Of a stretch of 64,000 nt of DNA, positions 1 to 7,216 are shown piece after piece. Each line of letters starts with the position of its first letter. Positions within the stretch are counted from its first letter, which is position 1. Source of the stretch: Hyphomonadaceae bacterium (GTDB lineage Bacteria > Pseudomonadota > Alphaproteobacteria > Caulobacterales > Aquidulcibacteraceae); assembly GCA_016791445.1 (NCBI GenBank), contig JAEUMP010000025.1, positions 226,839 through 290,838 of the forward strand, read 5' to 3'. The translations under genes and the position numbers were made by a program. The notes under the pieces were generated by a model. It searched no databases and was not told the DNA's origin. It worked only from the letters and a program-made list of their open reading frames with translations.

Positions 1-294
1 CCGCTCCGCCGCTGTTTCATCGTACGCGACCGACCGCCAGGCGCGCCGACGCTCGGAGTAGAACAGGTTGCGCGTGATCACGAAAATCCAGGCGCGCATC
101 TGCGTGCCGGGCGTGAAGCTCGCACGCGCCTGCCACGCCCGCAGCAGACCTTCCTGCGCGAGATCATCGGCGCGGGCGCGGTCGCTTTGGCAGAGGAAGC
201 GGGCGAAGGCGCGGACTTGCGGGATGAGGCTCTCAAGCTCCCGCTTGAAGTCGGCGTCGGACAGGCGGGGCTTTTCGACGGGGTCGGCGGTCAT
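1..294 (-). CDS. ecfG: EcfG-type general stress ECF sigma factor (C-terminal part outside window)
   Basis: Only the first 98 codons are present; the gene runs off the left edge. The start ATG at 294 overlaps the nepR stop as ATGA, so the two are translationally coupled. The visible protein is the sigma-2 domain of an extracytoplasmic-function sigma factor: an acidic helix (DADFKRELESLIPQ), the FLCQSDRARADDLAQEGLLR core-binding segment, and the -10-recognition stretch WIFVITRNLFYSERRR. In alphaproteobacteria a sigma factor directly downstream of nepR and divergent from phyR is the EcfG/SigT general stress sigma factor, held by NepR until phosphorylated PhyR sequesters NepR. Family call is strong; the sigma-4 domain cannot be checked. 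Confidence 0.9.
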   Translation of the reverse strand, partial: MTADPVEKPRLSDADFKRELESLIPQVRAFARFLCQSDRARADDLAQEGLLRAWQARASFTPGTQMRAWIFVITRNLFYSERRRAWRSVAYDETAAER

Positions 295-566
295 TGCGGA
301 CCTCCCTGACCGTCCTCGGGGGCCATCTTGTCGAGCAGCTTCATGAAGTCGTCGGGCAGGGGCTCGCTGGCGACGTCCTGCCACATCGGCTTCAGCTGGG
401 CGCCGAGCGTGCGCATGCGCAGGAGGGTTTCCTCCCGCTCCGCCGGCGTCATGTCCTTGAGCGGCTTGCCGGCTCGCTTCGCGGTCGCGGGCTCGCCGCC
501 TTGCGCTGCGGGATCGCCTGCCGCGTCCTCTCTTTTCGCCATGCCCGGTTCCGACGATGTGGCCAC
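291..566 (-). CDS. nepR: NepR-family anti-sigma factor
   Basis: Small anti-sigma factor that binds EcfG and is titrated by phosphorylated PhyR (partner switching). The C-terminal half carries the family core: a helix with REETLLRMRTLGAQLKPMWQ followed by PLPDDFMKLLDKM, which matches the NepR pattern of L-x2-LY/MW and an acidic PxPDxxxxLLxxL tail. I chose the GTG at 566 (91 residues) because an AGGGG ribosome site lies at 575-579; an ATG at 542 (83 residues) is the alternative and keeps the whole conserved core. It is divergent from phyR and precedes ecfG with a 4-bp stop/start overlap. An EcfG-like promoter lies upstream, which would give autoregulation. Confidence 0.9.
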   Translation of the reverse strand: MATSSEPGMAKREDAAGDPAAQGGEPATAKRAGKPLKDMTPAEREETLLRMRTLGAQLKPMWQDVASEPLPDDFMKLLDKMAPEDGQGGPQ

Positions 567-600
567 GCGTCCACCCCTTTGATCTAGAAACGTGGCAAAG

Positions 601-625
601 GACGCGCAAACCGGAAAAAGGTTCC
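601..625 (-). promoter_or_regulatory. EcfG-type promoter for nepR-ecfG (one mismatch)
   Basis: On the minus strand GGAAC (625-621) is followed after exactly 16 bases by CGTC (604-601). The EcfG consensus is GGAAC-N16/17-CGTT, so only the last base differs. The predicted start of transcription falls about 28 bases before the nepR GTG at 566, leaving room for its ribosome site. This fits known autoregulation of the EcfG locus. The same CGTC variant appears ahead of sodB. Confidence 0.55.
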
Positions 626-632
626 GACCCAT

Positions 633-657
633 GGAACCCGAAATTTTTCCCGGCGTT
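633..657 (+). promoter_or_regulatory. Consensus EcfG promoter for phyR
   Basis: GGAAC at 633-637, a 16-base spacer, then CGTT at 654-657: a perfect match to the EcfG general stress promoter. It faces phyR, whose ATG is at 699, giving a leader of about 35 bases. It places phyR under positive feedback from its own pathway, as is known in other alphaproteobacteria. Confidence 0.85.
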
Positions 658-660
658 CTG

Positions 661-675
661 GTTCCGCTAGGGTTC
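661..675 (+). promoter_or_regulatory. Possible LexA-type direct repeat GTTC-N7-GTTC
   Basis: GTTC at 661-664 and again at 672-675, spaced by exactly 7 bases. This is the form of the alphaproteobacterial LexA box. It lies at the predicted transcription start of phyR, where a repressor would block it. Eight fixed bases occur by chance about twice in a window this size counting both strands, so this is weak evidence. Confidence 0.2.
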
Positions 676-698
676 CTAGGACAGTCCAGTGAGGGAAA

Positions 699-1484
699 AT
701 GCCCGACCGTTCGACCATCGCCGCCCACCTGCCGTACCTGCGCCGCTATTCGCGCGCCCTGACGGGCTCGCAGGAGAAGGGGGACGCGTATGTCCGCGCC
801 GCGCTGGAAGCGCTCGTCGGCGGCGGCGCCGAGCTTGATCCCGACCTCGGGCCCCGGGTCGGCCTCTACCGGCTCTACCAGCAGGTGACGGGCGCGGCGG
901 TCAGTCTCGACCGGGGCGAGGGCGCCGCGCTCGCCGAAACGCCGGAGGAGCGCCTGAGCGGCCTGAGCCCCGTGCCCCGGCAGGCGCTGCTCCTGTCGGT
1001 CGTCGAAGGCTTCACCTTCCCGCAGGTCGGCCAGATCCTCGGCGTGAGCGGCGCCGACGCGGAGCGGTTCGCGCAGGAGGCCCAGGCCGAAATCGAACGC
1101 GATCTGGCGACCGACGTGCTCGTCATCGAGGACGAGGCGATCATCGCCATGGATATCGCCGACCTCACCGAGGAACTCGGCCACCGCGTCCTCGCCATCG
1201 CGCGTACGCGCGCGGAAGCGCTGGAAGAGGCCAAGCGACGCCGGCCGGGCCTCGTGCTCGCCGACATCCAGCTCGCCGACGACAGCCTCGGCACCGATGC
1301 GGTCAGCGACATCCTGAAACTGTTCGACGTGCCGGTCGTGTTCGTGACCGCGTTCCCCGAACGCCTGCTGACGGGCGAGAGCCTCGAGCCGACCCATCTC
1401 GTCACCAAGCCGTTCGATCGCGTGGCCCTCAAGGCGACCATCGCGCAGGCGCTTTTCTTCCATCGGCCGCGCGCTGCGGCATAG
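699..1484 (+). CDS. phyR: PhyR general stress response regulator (anti-anti-sigma factor)
   Basis: 261 residues, the normal PhyR length. Residues 1-135 form the sigma-like output domain that mimics EcfG and captures NepR; residues 138-255 form a receiver domain. Receiver landmarks are the acidic cluster E144-D145-E146, phosphoacceptor D189 in LVLADIQLAD, T217 in FVTAFP, and K237 in VTKPFD. Phosphorylation at D189 opens the protein so that the sigma-like domain binds NepR and frees EcfG. It is divergent from nepR-ecfG and has a consensus EcfG promoter at 633-657. No PhyK-type histidine kinase gene is visible nearby; it may lie left of the window. Confidence 0.96.
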   Translation: MPDRSTIAAHLPYLRRYSRALTGSQEKGDAYVRAALEALVGGGAELDPDLGPRVGLYRLYQQVTGAAVSLDRGEGAALAETPEERLSGLSPVPRQALLLSVVEGFTFPQVGQILGVSGADAERFAQEAQAEIERDLATDVLVIEDEAIIAMDIADLTEELGHRVLAIARTRAEALEEAKRRRPGLVLADIQLADDSLGTDAVSDILKLFDVPVVFVTAFPERLLTGESLEPTHLVTKPFDRVALKATIAQALFFHRPRAAA

Positions 1485-1562
1485 CCGAACGGCGCACGGT
1501 GCAGGCGATTGGCGGGGGCGGCGACGCTCCCGCCATTTGTTTTTCGGCGCCTGCGAATTCAT

Positions 1563-1587
1563 GGAACCCGGCGGGGGCGTTCACGTT
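1563..1587 (+). promoter_or_regulatory. Consensus EcfG promoter for the DUF883-like gene
   Basis: GGAAC at 1563-1567, 16-base spacer, CGTT at 1584-1587: a perfect general stress promoter. It lies about 60 bases before the ATG at 1648 and reads in the right direction. It marks the two genes that follow as likely members of the EcfG regulon. Confidence 0.8.
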
Positions 1588-1647
1588 GTTCCGGGGCGCA
1601 CACGACAGCCGATGTCGAGGCGCGAATTTTCCGAGGAGATCGCACTC

Positions 1648-1935
1648 ATGAGCATGACGGATCGCACCACCGAACTCACGAACGGCGCCCGCAAGGCGAC
1701 CGACGCCATCAAGGCGACGATCGACGATGTCGTCGCACAGGGCGGCGAGAAGGCGCGTCACGCGTTCTCGAAGTCCAAGGATCGCCTGAACCACGCGCTC
1801 GACGTCGCCGGCGACGGCGCCGACAAGGCGCAGGCCTTCGTCACCCGTCAGATGCACGAACGTCCCGTGACCACCGCCGCGACCGCGCTCGGCGCCGGCG
1901 TGATCCTCGGCCTGCTTCTGTCGCGTCGCGGCTGA
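1648..1935 (+). CDS. DUF883/ElaB-YqjD-like membrane-anchored stress protein
   Basis: 95 residues. The start is the ATG at 1648, with GAGGAG at 1633-1638. The N-terminal two thirds are a charged amphipathic helix rich in Lys, Asp and Ala (ATDAIKATIDDVVAQGGEKA), and the C-terminus is a single membrane segment (TTAATALGAGVILGLLLSRRG). This is the layout of the YqjD/ElaB/DUF883 family, tail-anchored proteins that in E. coli bind stationary-phase ribosomes at the inner membrane; that role is family knowledge, not shown here. It sits behind a perfect EcfG promoter, so it is probably a general stress gene. A second protein of the same design is at 46360-46665. Confidence 0.75.
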   Translation: MSMTDRTTELTNGARKATDAIKATIDDVVAQGGEKARHAFSKSKDRLNHALDVAGDGADKAQAFVTRQMHERPVTTAATALGAGVILGLLLSRRG

Positions 1936-1953
1936 TCGCGCACAGGCGAAGCC

Positions 1954-2349
1954 ATGCGTCGCACACCCTTCGCCATCGCCGCCGTCGCTGCCGCCGCAGC
2001 GGCGGCGGCGCTCGCCGTCTGGGCGGGCGGATTTGCGCTCTACTCCCTGATTGCGCCGCAACTCGGCGCACCCGCTGCTGCGGGCGTCGTCGCCGCAGTC
2101 GCGGCGATCGGCGCTGCGCTGTCGGCGCTTCTGTCGTCGCGCAAGCCGCAGGCGTCTTCCGCGAGAGCGGAAGTGGTGCAGAGCGTGGCGTCGCCGCTGG
2201 CGACCCTCGCGCCGCTCGGCCTCGTCGCGACCGCGTTCCGCGAGCGACCGCTGGTTTCACTTGGCCTTACCGTACTTGCAGGCGTCGTCGCCGCCCGCCA
2301 GCCGCAGCTCGTGCGCGAAGTCGCCGGCGCGCTGACCTACCGCCGCTAG
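1954..2349 (+). CDS. Small membrane protein, probable general stress operon partner
   Basis: 131 residues, starting 18 bases after the DUF883-like gene and probably co-transcribed with it. An Ala-rich hydrophobic segment lies at about residues 6-33, a second at about 38-62, and a weaker third at about 104-118; the ends are basic. The arrangement (DUF883-like gene followed by a small multi-span protein) resembles the YqjD-YqjE pairing of enterobacteria, but I do not recognise a specific family in the sequence itself. Function unknown; a role in envelope stress is inferred only from the shared EcfG promoter. Confidence 0.65.
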   Translation: MRRTPFAIAAVAAAAAAAALAVWAGGFALYSLIAPQLGAPAAAGVVAAVAAIGAALSALLSSRKPQASSARAEVVQSVASPLATLAPLGLVATAFRERPLVSLGLTVLAGVVAARQPQLVREVAGALTYRR

Positions 2350-2431
2350 GGCGGGGTCGCTCTCCTGAAATCGAAAGCCCGGAAATCGAAGGCGTGAAAG
2401 CGCGCGCGTCGCGGTGCGAGCGGCAAAGAGA

Positions 2432-2461
2432 GTGGGCCGGCTCCTTTCGGATCCGGCCCAC
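2432..2461. terminator. GC-rich hairpin, possible terminator
   Basis: GTGGGCCGG (2432-2440) is perfectly complementary to CCGGCCCAC (2453-2461); the inner bases can extend the stem to a TTTC loop. There is no T-run on either strand, so it may end the upstream operon in a Rho-assisted way or be an RNA-stabilising stem. Confidence 0.4.
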
Positions 2462-2610
2462 ACGATCAGACCAGGTTGGGGGGATGGGGGGACAGCGGCC
2501 CGGCCTGATTGACATTAGATACGCAGGGACGACGCGAGCGGTTCCGGGGCGTGGATTGAATGTTGTTCATGTTCGCGGCGGCATTTGTCAGCGCACGGCT
2601 GGCGCCGCCG

Positions 2611-2635
2611 GGAACTCCGCGCACGGCGGTGCGTC
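2611..2635 (+). promoter_or_regulatory. EcfG-like promoter ahead of sodB (one mismatch)
   Basis: GGAAC at 2611-2615, exactly 16 bases, then CGTC at 2632-2635. The consensus ends CGTT. The same one-base variant with the same spacing is found for nepR-ecfG in this window. It is about 35 bases before the sodB GTG. Confidence 0.4.
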
Positions 2636-2669
2636 CCTTGCGGACATGTTGCACGCGAGGAGAAACGAC

Positions 2670-3272
2670 GTGTCCCGGATAACATTGCCGCCGCTGCCGT
2701 TCGCGCAGGATGCGCTGGAGCCCTTCATTTCCGCGCGCACGATCGCAAAGCACCACGGGGCCCATCACAAGTCCTATGTGGACAAGGCCAACGCCCTGAT
2801 CGCCGGCACGCGGTACGCGGACATGGACGTTGAAGACATCATCCGCGAGTCCGCGCGCGATCCCGGGGCGAAGGGGATCTTCAACAACGTGGCGCAGGCC
2901 TACAATCACGCGCGCTACTGGGAGAGCATGTCGCCCGGCGGCGGCAAGCCGCAGGGCGCGCTCGCACGGCGCATCAAGGACGATTTCGGCGATCTCGCCG
3001 CGCTCGACGCACAGCTTCAGGACACGGGTGAAAAGCACTTCGCCAGCGGCTGGGTGGCGCTTGTGTGGACGGGCGAGAAACTCGCCGTGGTGGATCACCA
3101 TGACGCCGCGACGCCGGTGCTCGACAGGCATGTTCCGCTCGTCACCATCGATGTGTGGGAGCACGCCTACTATCTCGACGTGCAGAACGAGCGGCCGAAA
3201 TACCTGAAGCAGCTCATCGCCAACCTGATCGACTGGAAGGCCGCGAGCGCCCGGTTCGACGCGCTCGGCTGA
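2670..3272 (+). CDS. sodB: Superoxide dismutase, iron type
   Basis: 200 residues, normal for Fe/Mn superoxide dismutase, which converts superoxide to peroxide and oxygen in the cytoplasm. Metal ligands are visible: His in TIAKHHGAHH, His in FNNVAQAYNHARYW, and Asp/His in VTIDVWEHAYY. The glutamine in NNVAQ is the residue position typical of the iron enzyme. The GTG at 2670 is chosen because an AGGAGA ribosome site lies 6-7 bases upstream; an in-frame ATG at 2646 would add 8 unconserved residues. An EcfG-like promoter precedes it, so it may belong to the stress regulon next door. It converges with the DUF4139 gene, only 3 bases away. Confidence 0.93.
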   Translation: MSRITLPPLPFAQDALEPFISARTIAKHHGAHHKSYVDKANALIAGTRYADMDVEDIIRESARDPGAKGIFNNVAQAYNHARYWESMSPGGGKPQGALARRIKDDFGDLAALDAQLQDTGEKHFASGWVALVWTGEKLAVVDHHDAATPVLDRHVPLVTIDVWEHAYYLDVQNERPKYLKQLIANLIDWKAASARFDALG

Positions 3273-3275
3273 GCG

Positions 3276-4853
3276 TCATTCTTCGATGTAGGTGATCCGG
3301 TAGCTCAACACGCCGCGCGCGTTCGGCGCCAGAGTGAGCCGGAAGAGGGGCTCGCCGTCCTTCACGCCGGGTTGCGTGGCGACGCCGTTCCAGCGTGCGT
3401 TGGAAAGTCGTTGCGACGCGCCGAGGATGCCTTGCGCGATTTCGGCATTCTGCGGACGGTTGGTGGCGTTAGCCACTTCGATCTCGACATCGGCGGTGAT
3501 GCGCCGGCGGTCTCCGGGCAGCGCGGCGGTCGTGAAGCGCGCGGTGGTGCGCCGGGCTGTGACGTCGAAGCTGTCGGCGATCGTCATTTCCCACTCGACG
3601 CCGACGGGCGTGTCGCGCGTGGAATCGCTGCCGGCGACGAGAAGGCCGTGCTGGCGGTACGGCGCATAGACGTTGACCTCGCCCTTCGGCAGCGGCTCGC
3701 CCAGCCCGCGCGCTTCCTCGTTGCGGCTGCGCAGCACCACGTCGAGGCTGTCGGGATCGCGATCGGTGTTGCGCACGTCGTCGACGCGCCAGCGCAGCAC
3801 GCGGTCGATGGCGACATCGGGCTTTGCGATCAGCACGATCTGCTTCGTCTGGCGCGGCGCGACGGTGGTGCGCTCCGGAAAGCGGTAGAGCTGGTAGTCG
3901 CCGAGTTCCTCGCGCGCGGGGATGCGTGACCCGGTGACCATGATCTGATCGTCCTTCGCGCGCGCCATTTCCGCGACCGGCGCCGCCATCATCGGCGGCG
4001 GGGGCGGCGGCGGCGGCGGAATGCCGGCGCTGAAATAGTCGGGCGGGAAGTCCGTTGTGGTGTCCATCGACCAGCAGGCGCGCTGCGCCATGCGGTTGAA
4101 ATTCGCGCGCGCCACATCGGAGAAGGTGCGCGAGAGATCGCCGGCGACGACGCCGACCGTGGCATCCGCGAAGCCCTCCTCGCCGGCGTTCTCCACGGTG
4201 ATCCAGCCGGTGACGTCGGCGCGCGTGGCGTCCTCGTTGAGCGTGATCACATAATCCGTCTGCCATTCGATGCCGGTGGCCAGATAGGACAGCGTGATTT
4301 CCCGTCGCCCCGCCGGCGTGTCGGTGAGCAGCGTCGAGAGCGCGGGCCGCGCGCGCAGGCCGTCGGGGATGCGGGGGAAGATGATCTGTTCGGGCGTGCC
4401 GGAACAGCCGAGCGCCTCGTAGCGGTCGGGGAATTTCAGCGTCACGCCGTCGCCCGCCGCCTGGATGACGGCCGTTTCTTCGACAACGACGCCGTTGCCG
4501 CGATTGGTGCGGCGGATGACGACTTCATCGCCGATGGAGCGCAGCAAGAGCGCGCGACCGTTCAGTCCGTCGAAGTCGAAATTGCGCTCCGCCTCGGCGC
4601 CCTCGAAGCCCCGGAGGATCGCCGATTGCGGGATCGCCTGGTCGAGCACGCCGTCGAACACGACCCTGGCCGGCCCGCCCGGCAGCTCGACCTCGCGCGT
4701 CTCGGTGATCAGCGCGAGATTGTCGCGATAGATCGTCACCGACACCGCCTTGGGCGCGCTCGCCTGCACCTCGCGGGGCGCGGGCTGTGCGGCGGCGGGC
4801 GCCGTCAGCGCGCCGATGGTGGCGAAGAGAGTCAGGGCGCCGAAGAACCGCAT
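3276..4853 (-). CDS. Exported DUF4139-domain protein with poly-Pro/VTGSRI insert
   Basis: 525 residues with a clear signal peptide (MRFFGALTLFATIGALTAPAAAQ). The fold reads as an N-terminal strand-rich domain (SVTIYRDNLALITETREVEL) and a large C-terminal DUF4139-type domain (LSYLATGIEWQTDYVITL to the end). Between them is a low-complexity insert with nine prolines, then DQIMVTGSRIP, which looks like the first residues of a TonB-dependent receptor plug. Paralogous to the next gene upstream (4869-6251), 15 bases away, so the two are probably one operon. The function of DUF4139 proteins is not established. Likely periplasmic or outer-membrane associated. Confidence 0.75.
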   Translation of the reverse strand: MRFFGALTLFATIGALTAPAAAQPAPREVQASAPKAVSVTIYRDNLALITETREVELPGGPARVVFDGVLDQAIPQSAILRGFEGAEAERNFDFDGLNGRALLLRSIGDEVVIRRTNRGNGVVVEETAVIQAAGDGVTLKFPDRYEALGCSGTPEQIIFPRIPDGLRARPALSTLLTDTPAGRREITLSYLATGIEWQTDYVITLNEDATRADVTGWITVENAGEEGFADATVGVVAGDLSRTFSDVARANFNRMAQRACWSMDTTTDFPPDYFSAGIPPPPPPPPPMMAAPVAEMARAKDDQIMVTGSRIPAREELGDYQLYRFPERTTVAPRQTKQIVLIAKPDVAIDRVLRWRVDDVRNTDRDPDSLDVVLRSRNEEARGLGEPLPKGEVNVYAPYRQHGLLVAGSDSTRDTPVGVEWEMTIADSFDVTARRTTARFTTAALPGDRRRITADVEIEVANATNRPQNAEIAQGILGASQRLSNARWNGVATQPGVKDGEPLFRLTLAPNARGVLSYRITYIEE

Positions 4854-4868
4854 GGCGTGACGTCCCGG

Positions 4869-6251
4869 TTACTGGCGCGGCGGCTCGCGACGCTTGCCCT
4901 CGCGGGCGACGAAGGTGAGCTGCGCCTCGCCGCGCGCCGGCACGGGCACCGCCCAGGCGTAGGTCGTCGCGTCGAGTTTCGACGGTTCGAGGCTCGGCCG
5001 TTGCAGCTCGTGATCGCCGTTGAGGCCCGACTGCTCGAAATTCACGGTGACCGCTTCGTTGCGCGCATTGCGGAAGACGTAGCGCATCTCCGTCACGGTG
5101 ACGCCGTCCACCGGGGCTTCGCGCCGCACCACGGTCGACTGCACGGTCACGTCGAACGCCGTGCCGACATTGAGGACGATGTCGGAACCTTCGGAGGTGT
5201 GGCCGATATTGTCTTCGCCGATGAACTGCGCGCGTCCCGCGGAGTCCTTTGCGTAGAGACGCACCGTGCCCTCCGGCAGCGGGGCGCCGAGGCCCGACGC
5301 CTGCGCATTGCGCAGCGACAGCCGCACATTGGCGCCGGCGGGGAAGCGCTGTGTGTTGAAGCCGCTGAAGGCGGTTTCGTAGCGTTTCGCCGCGCGTGCG
5401 TTCGGCGCATCGAGGAAGCTCACCTGCTTGGTCTGGTTTTCCGCGATCGTGGTCGGCTCCGGCAGCGTATAGATATGGTAGTCGGCGAACGACGAGGCGT
5501 CCGTCGCCGCGCCCCCGGTTCCGGCGCGGCGCACGCCGGTGGGACGGCGGCCCGTCTGGCCCGGCGCGCCGGCGACGAGTTGCGTCCGCGCGTTGGCGTA
5601 GGAAGCGCCGGTGCGGTTGGTGAGCGTCACCCAGCCCTGCATGGCGAGGGTGCCGGCGCGCTCGTCGAACACGCCGACATAGTCCGCGCTCCAGCCGATG
5701 CCGTTGGTGAGGTAGCGCAGCGCGGCCGGGCGCGCGCCCGCGCGCTGGCTGTCAACTGTGATCGAGAGCGTGGGCTTGGCGCGGAGATTTTCTGGGATGC
5801 GATCGAACAGGACGCGCACCGGCAGACCGTCGTCGCGCAGCACCTCGATGCGGTCGCCGATGCGCAGCACCACGCCCTGGTTCGCGGAAAGGACTTCCGC
5901 CGTTTCGACGGTCTCGCGACCCGTGGCGGGATTGGTGCGCACGATGCGCACGCGCGAACCCACGGCCTTTTCCATCATCTTCACTGGCGTCAGCAGGTCG
6001 AAGTCGAAATTCTGTTCGACGATCGAGACGCCGTCAGCCTTGAGCGCGGCGGTCTCGGGTTGGATCCGGCCCGAGACATTCGGGAACTCGAGCCGCGTCC
6101 GTCCGGAGCCGATCTGCACGGTCCGCACATCCTCCACCAACGCGATGTCGTTGTTGTAGATCGTCATCGACAACTGCGGCGTCGCCTGCTGCGCGGAAGC
6201 GGTCGTTGCGACAAGCAGCGCAGCCGTGGCGGCGAAGGTGGCCAGTCTCAT
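4869..6251 (-). CDS. Exported DUF4139-domain protein (paralogue, no insert)
   Basis: 460 residues with signal peptide MRLATFAATAALLVATTASA. Same architecture as the downstream gene: SMTIYNNDIALVEDVRTVQI at the start and LRYLTNGIGWSADYVGVFDE in the core, matching the paralogue's equivalent strands. It lacks the poly-proline/VTGSRI insert and has a short Gly/Arg-rich linker there instead. The duplicated pair suggests two subunits or two substrates, but no reaction can be assigned. The upstream region to 6346 shows no recognisable operator. Confidence 0.75.
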   Translation of the reverse strand: MRLATFAATAALLVATTASAQQATPQLSMTIYNNDIALVEDVRTVQIGSGRTRLEFPNVSGRIQPETAALKADGVSIVEQNFDFDLLTPVKMMEKAVGSRVRIVRTNPATGRETVETAEVLSANQGVVLRIGDRIEVLRDDGLPVRVLFDRIPENLRAKPTLSITVDSQRAGARPAALRYLTNGIGWSADYVGVFDERAGTLAMQGWVTLTNRTGASYANARTQLVAGAPGQTGRRPTGVRRAGTGGAATDASSFADYHIYTLPEPTTIAENQTKQVSFLDAPNARAAKRYETAFSGFNTQRFPAGANVRLSLRNAQASGLGAPLPEGTVRLYAKDSAGRAQFIGEDNIGHTSEGSDIVLNVGTAFDVTVQSTVVRREAPVDGVTVTEMRYVFRNARNEAVTVNFEQSGLNGDHELQRPSLEPSKLDATTYAWAVPVPARGEAQLTFVAREGKRREPPRQ

Positions 6252-6349
6252 GAAAATTCCCCTGTGACGCCGCGACTTAACCCGGAACAGGACGCGCCGT
6301 CATCAGTGCTTTTTTAGGGCCGGATTTTCGCGCTTGTGGAGAAGTCCTG

Positions 6350-6525
6350 TTTCCTCCTCCGTGAGCGAAGCGAAACGGGCCTTCGCCCGCCGAAGCGGGT
6401 TACGTCCGCGCAGGCAGCGGAGGCGGCTTGCGCGAAAGCGCAAGACGGAGGGGGCGAGGCGTGAACGTTCAAGCGCCCCCATCCCCGGCTTCGCCGGTAC
6501 TTCCCCCGCAAGCGGGGGAAGAAAA
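6350..6525. repeat. Intergenic palindromic repeat, type A copy 1
   Basis: Starts TTCCTCCTCCGTGAGCGAAG and ends in the hairpin CTTCCCCCGC-AA-GCGGGGGAAG (6500-6521). Inside are CTTGCGC-GAAA-GCGCAAG (6427-6444) and CCGGCTTCGCCGG. A close copy lies at 19169-19304. Both are in intergenic DNA near gene ends. Confidence 0.8.
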
Positions 6526-6526
6526 G

Positions 6527-7141
6527 TCAGCGCGGCAGCGCGCGCAGCACGCGGGCGACCATGGCGTCGAGATCGTGGCCCACGCCTTCGGCGTCGAGGA
6601 CGAGATCGGCGGCGGCGGCCTGGGCGGCGGCGTAGCGGCGGTGCGCGGGACGCACGGTGTTTTCGTACTGGTTCAGCACCGACTCGATGGACCGGCCTCG
6701 TTCGGCCACGTCGCGGCGCACGCGGCGCAGGAGCCGCAGATCCCCCGGCGTGTCGAGCCACACGGCCACGTCATAGGCGGCGCGGACCTCGGCGTCGGCG
6801 AGCGCGAGGATGCCCTCGACGATGACATGGCGTGCGGGTTCTATGGTCTGCGTCTCGGCGCGGCGCGTGTGGGTGACATAGTCGTAGAGCGGCTTCTCGA
6901 TCGCCGCGCCGCCCTTGATGGCGATGAGGTCGGCGGCGAGGCGCGGCATGTCCTTGGCGTCGAGGCCGTCGAAATCGTGGGTCTTGGCGTCGAAGCCCGG
7001 CACCGTCGTGGCGCACCGGTAATAGTCGTCCTCCGCGATAATGACGACGGAGGGCTCGAGCGCGTGCGCGAGCGCGCGGGCGAGCGTGGTCTTGCCGGAG
7101 CCGGAGCCGCCCGCAATGCCGATGAGAAGAGGTTGCGCCAT
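6527..7141 (-). CDS. udk: Uridine kinase
   Basis: 204 residues. P-loop GGSGSGKT at 11-18, then AEDDYYR and FDGLDAKD, the order seen in the uridine kinase/phosphoribulokinase family; the enzyme phosphorylates uridine and cytidine for pyrimidine salvage. RRVRRDVAERGRS is the lid-type segment, and VLNQYENTVRPAHRRY is the typical C-terminal signature of Udk. It is divergent from the ABC ATPase gene at 7217 and ends directly beside a type A repeat. The phosphoribulokinase alternative is unlikely given length and the absence of other Calvin-cycle genes. Confidence 0.9.
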   Translation of the reverse strand: MAQPLLIGIAGGSGSGKTTLARALAHALEPSVVIIAEDDYYRCATTVPGFDAKTHDFDGLDAKDMPRLAADLIAIKGGAAIEKPLYDYVTHTRRAETQTIEPARHVIVEGILALADAEVRAAYDVAVWLDTPGDLRLLRRVRRDVAERGRSIESVLNQYENTVRPAHRRYAAAQAAAADLVLDAEGVGHDLDAMVARVLRALPR

Positions 7142-7216
7142 GAGACCGCGAAGTGCGTCGGCGCGCGCGCGAAGTCAATCTGGCGACGCCTCCCGAAGCG
7201 CGCTATCGGGGCGACC

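Larger units (their letters stand above)
2350..2669 (+). other. 320-bp intergenic region before sodB
   Basis: No supportable gene. It holds a strong GC-rich hairpin at 2432-2461 and an EcfG-like promoter (one mismatch) at 2611-2635, both listed separately. The rest shows G-runs at about 2475-2495 and no recognisable motif. Confidence 0.6.

Noticed and set aside
2508..2540. TTGACA at 2508 as a housekeeping promoter for sodB
   Set aside because: No -10 hexamer at 16-18 bases; the EcfG-like site at 2611 is better placed.
1509..2669. Upstream extension of the sodB frame into one 587-codon frame
   Set aside because: It crosses two well-supported genes in another frame and the sodB ribosome site at 2657-2663 marks the real start.
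4626..6317. 563-codon plus-strand frame opposite the DUF4139 genes
   Set aside because: Arg/His-rich antisense translation; the minus-strand frames have signal peptides and paralogy.
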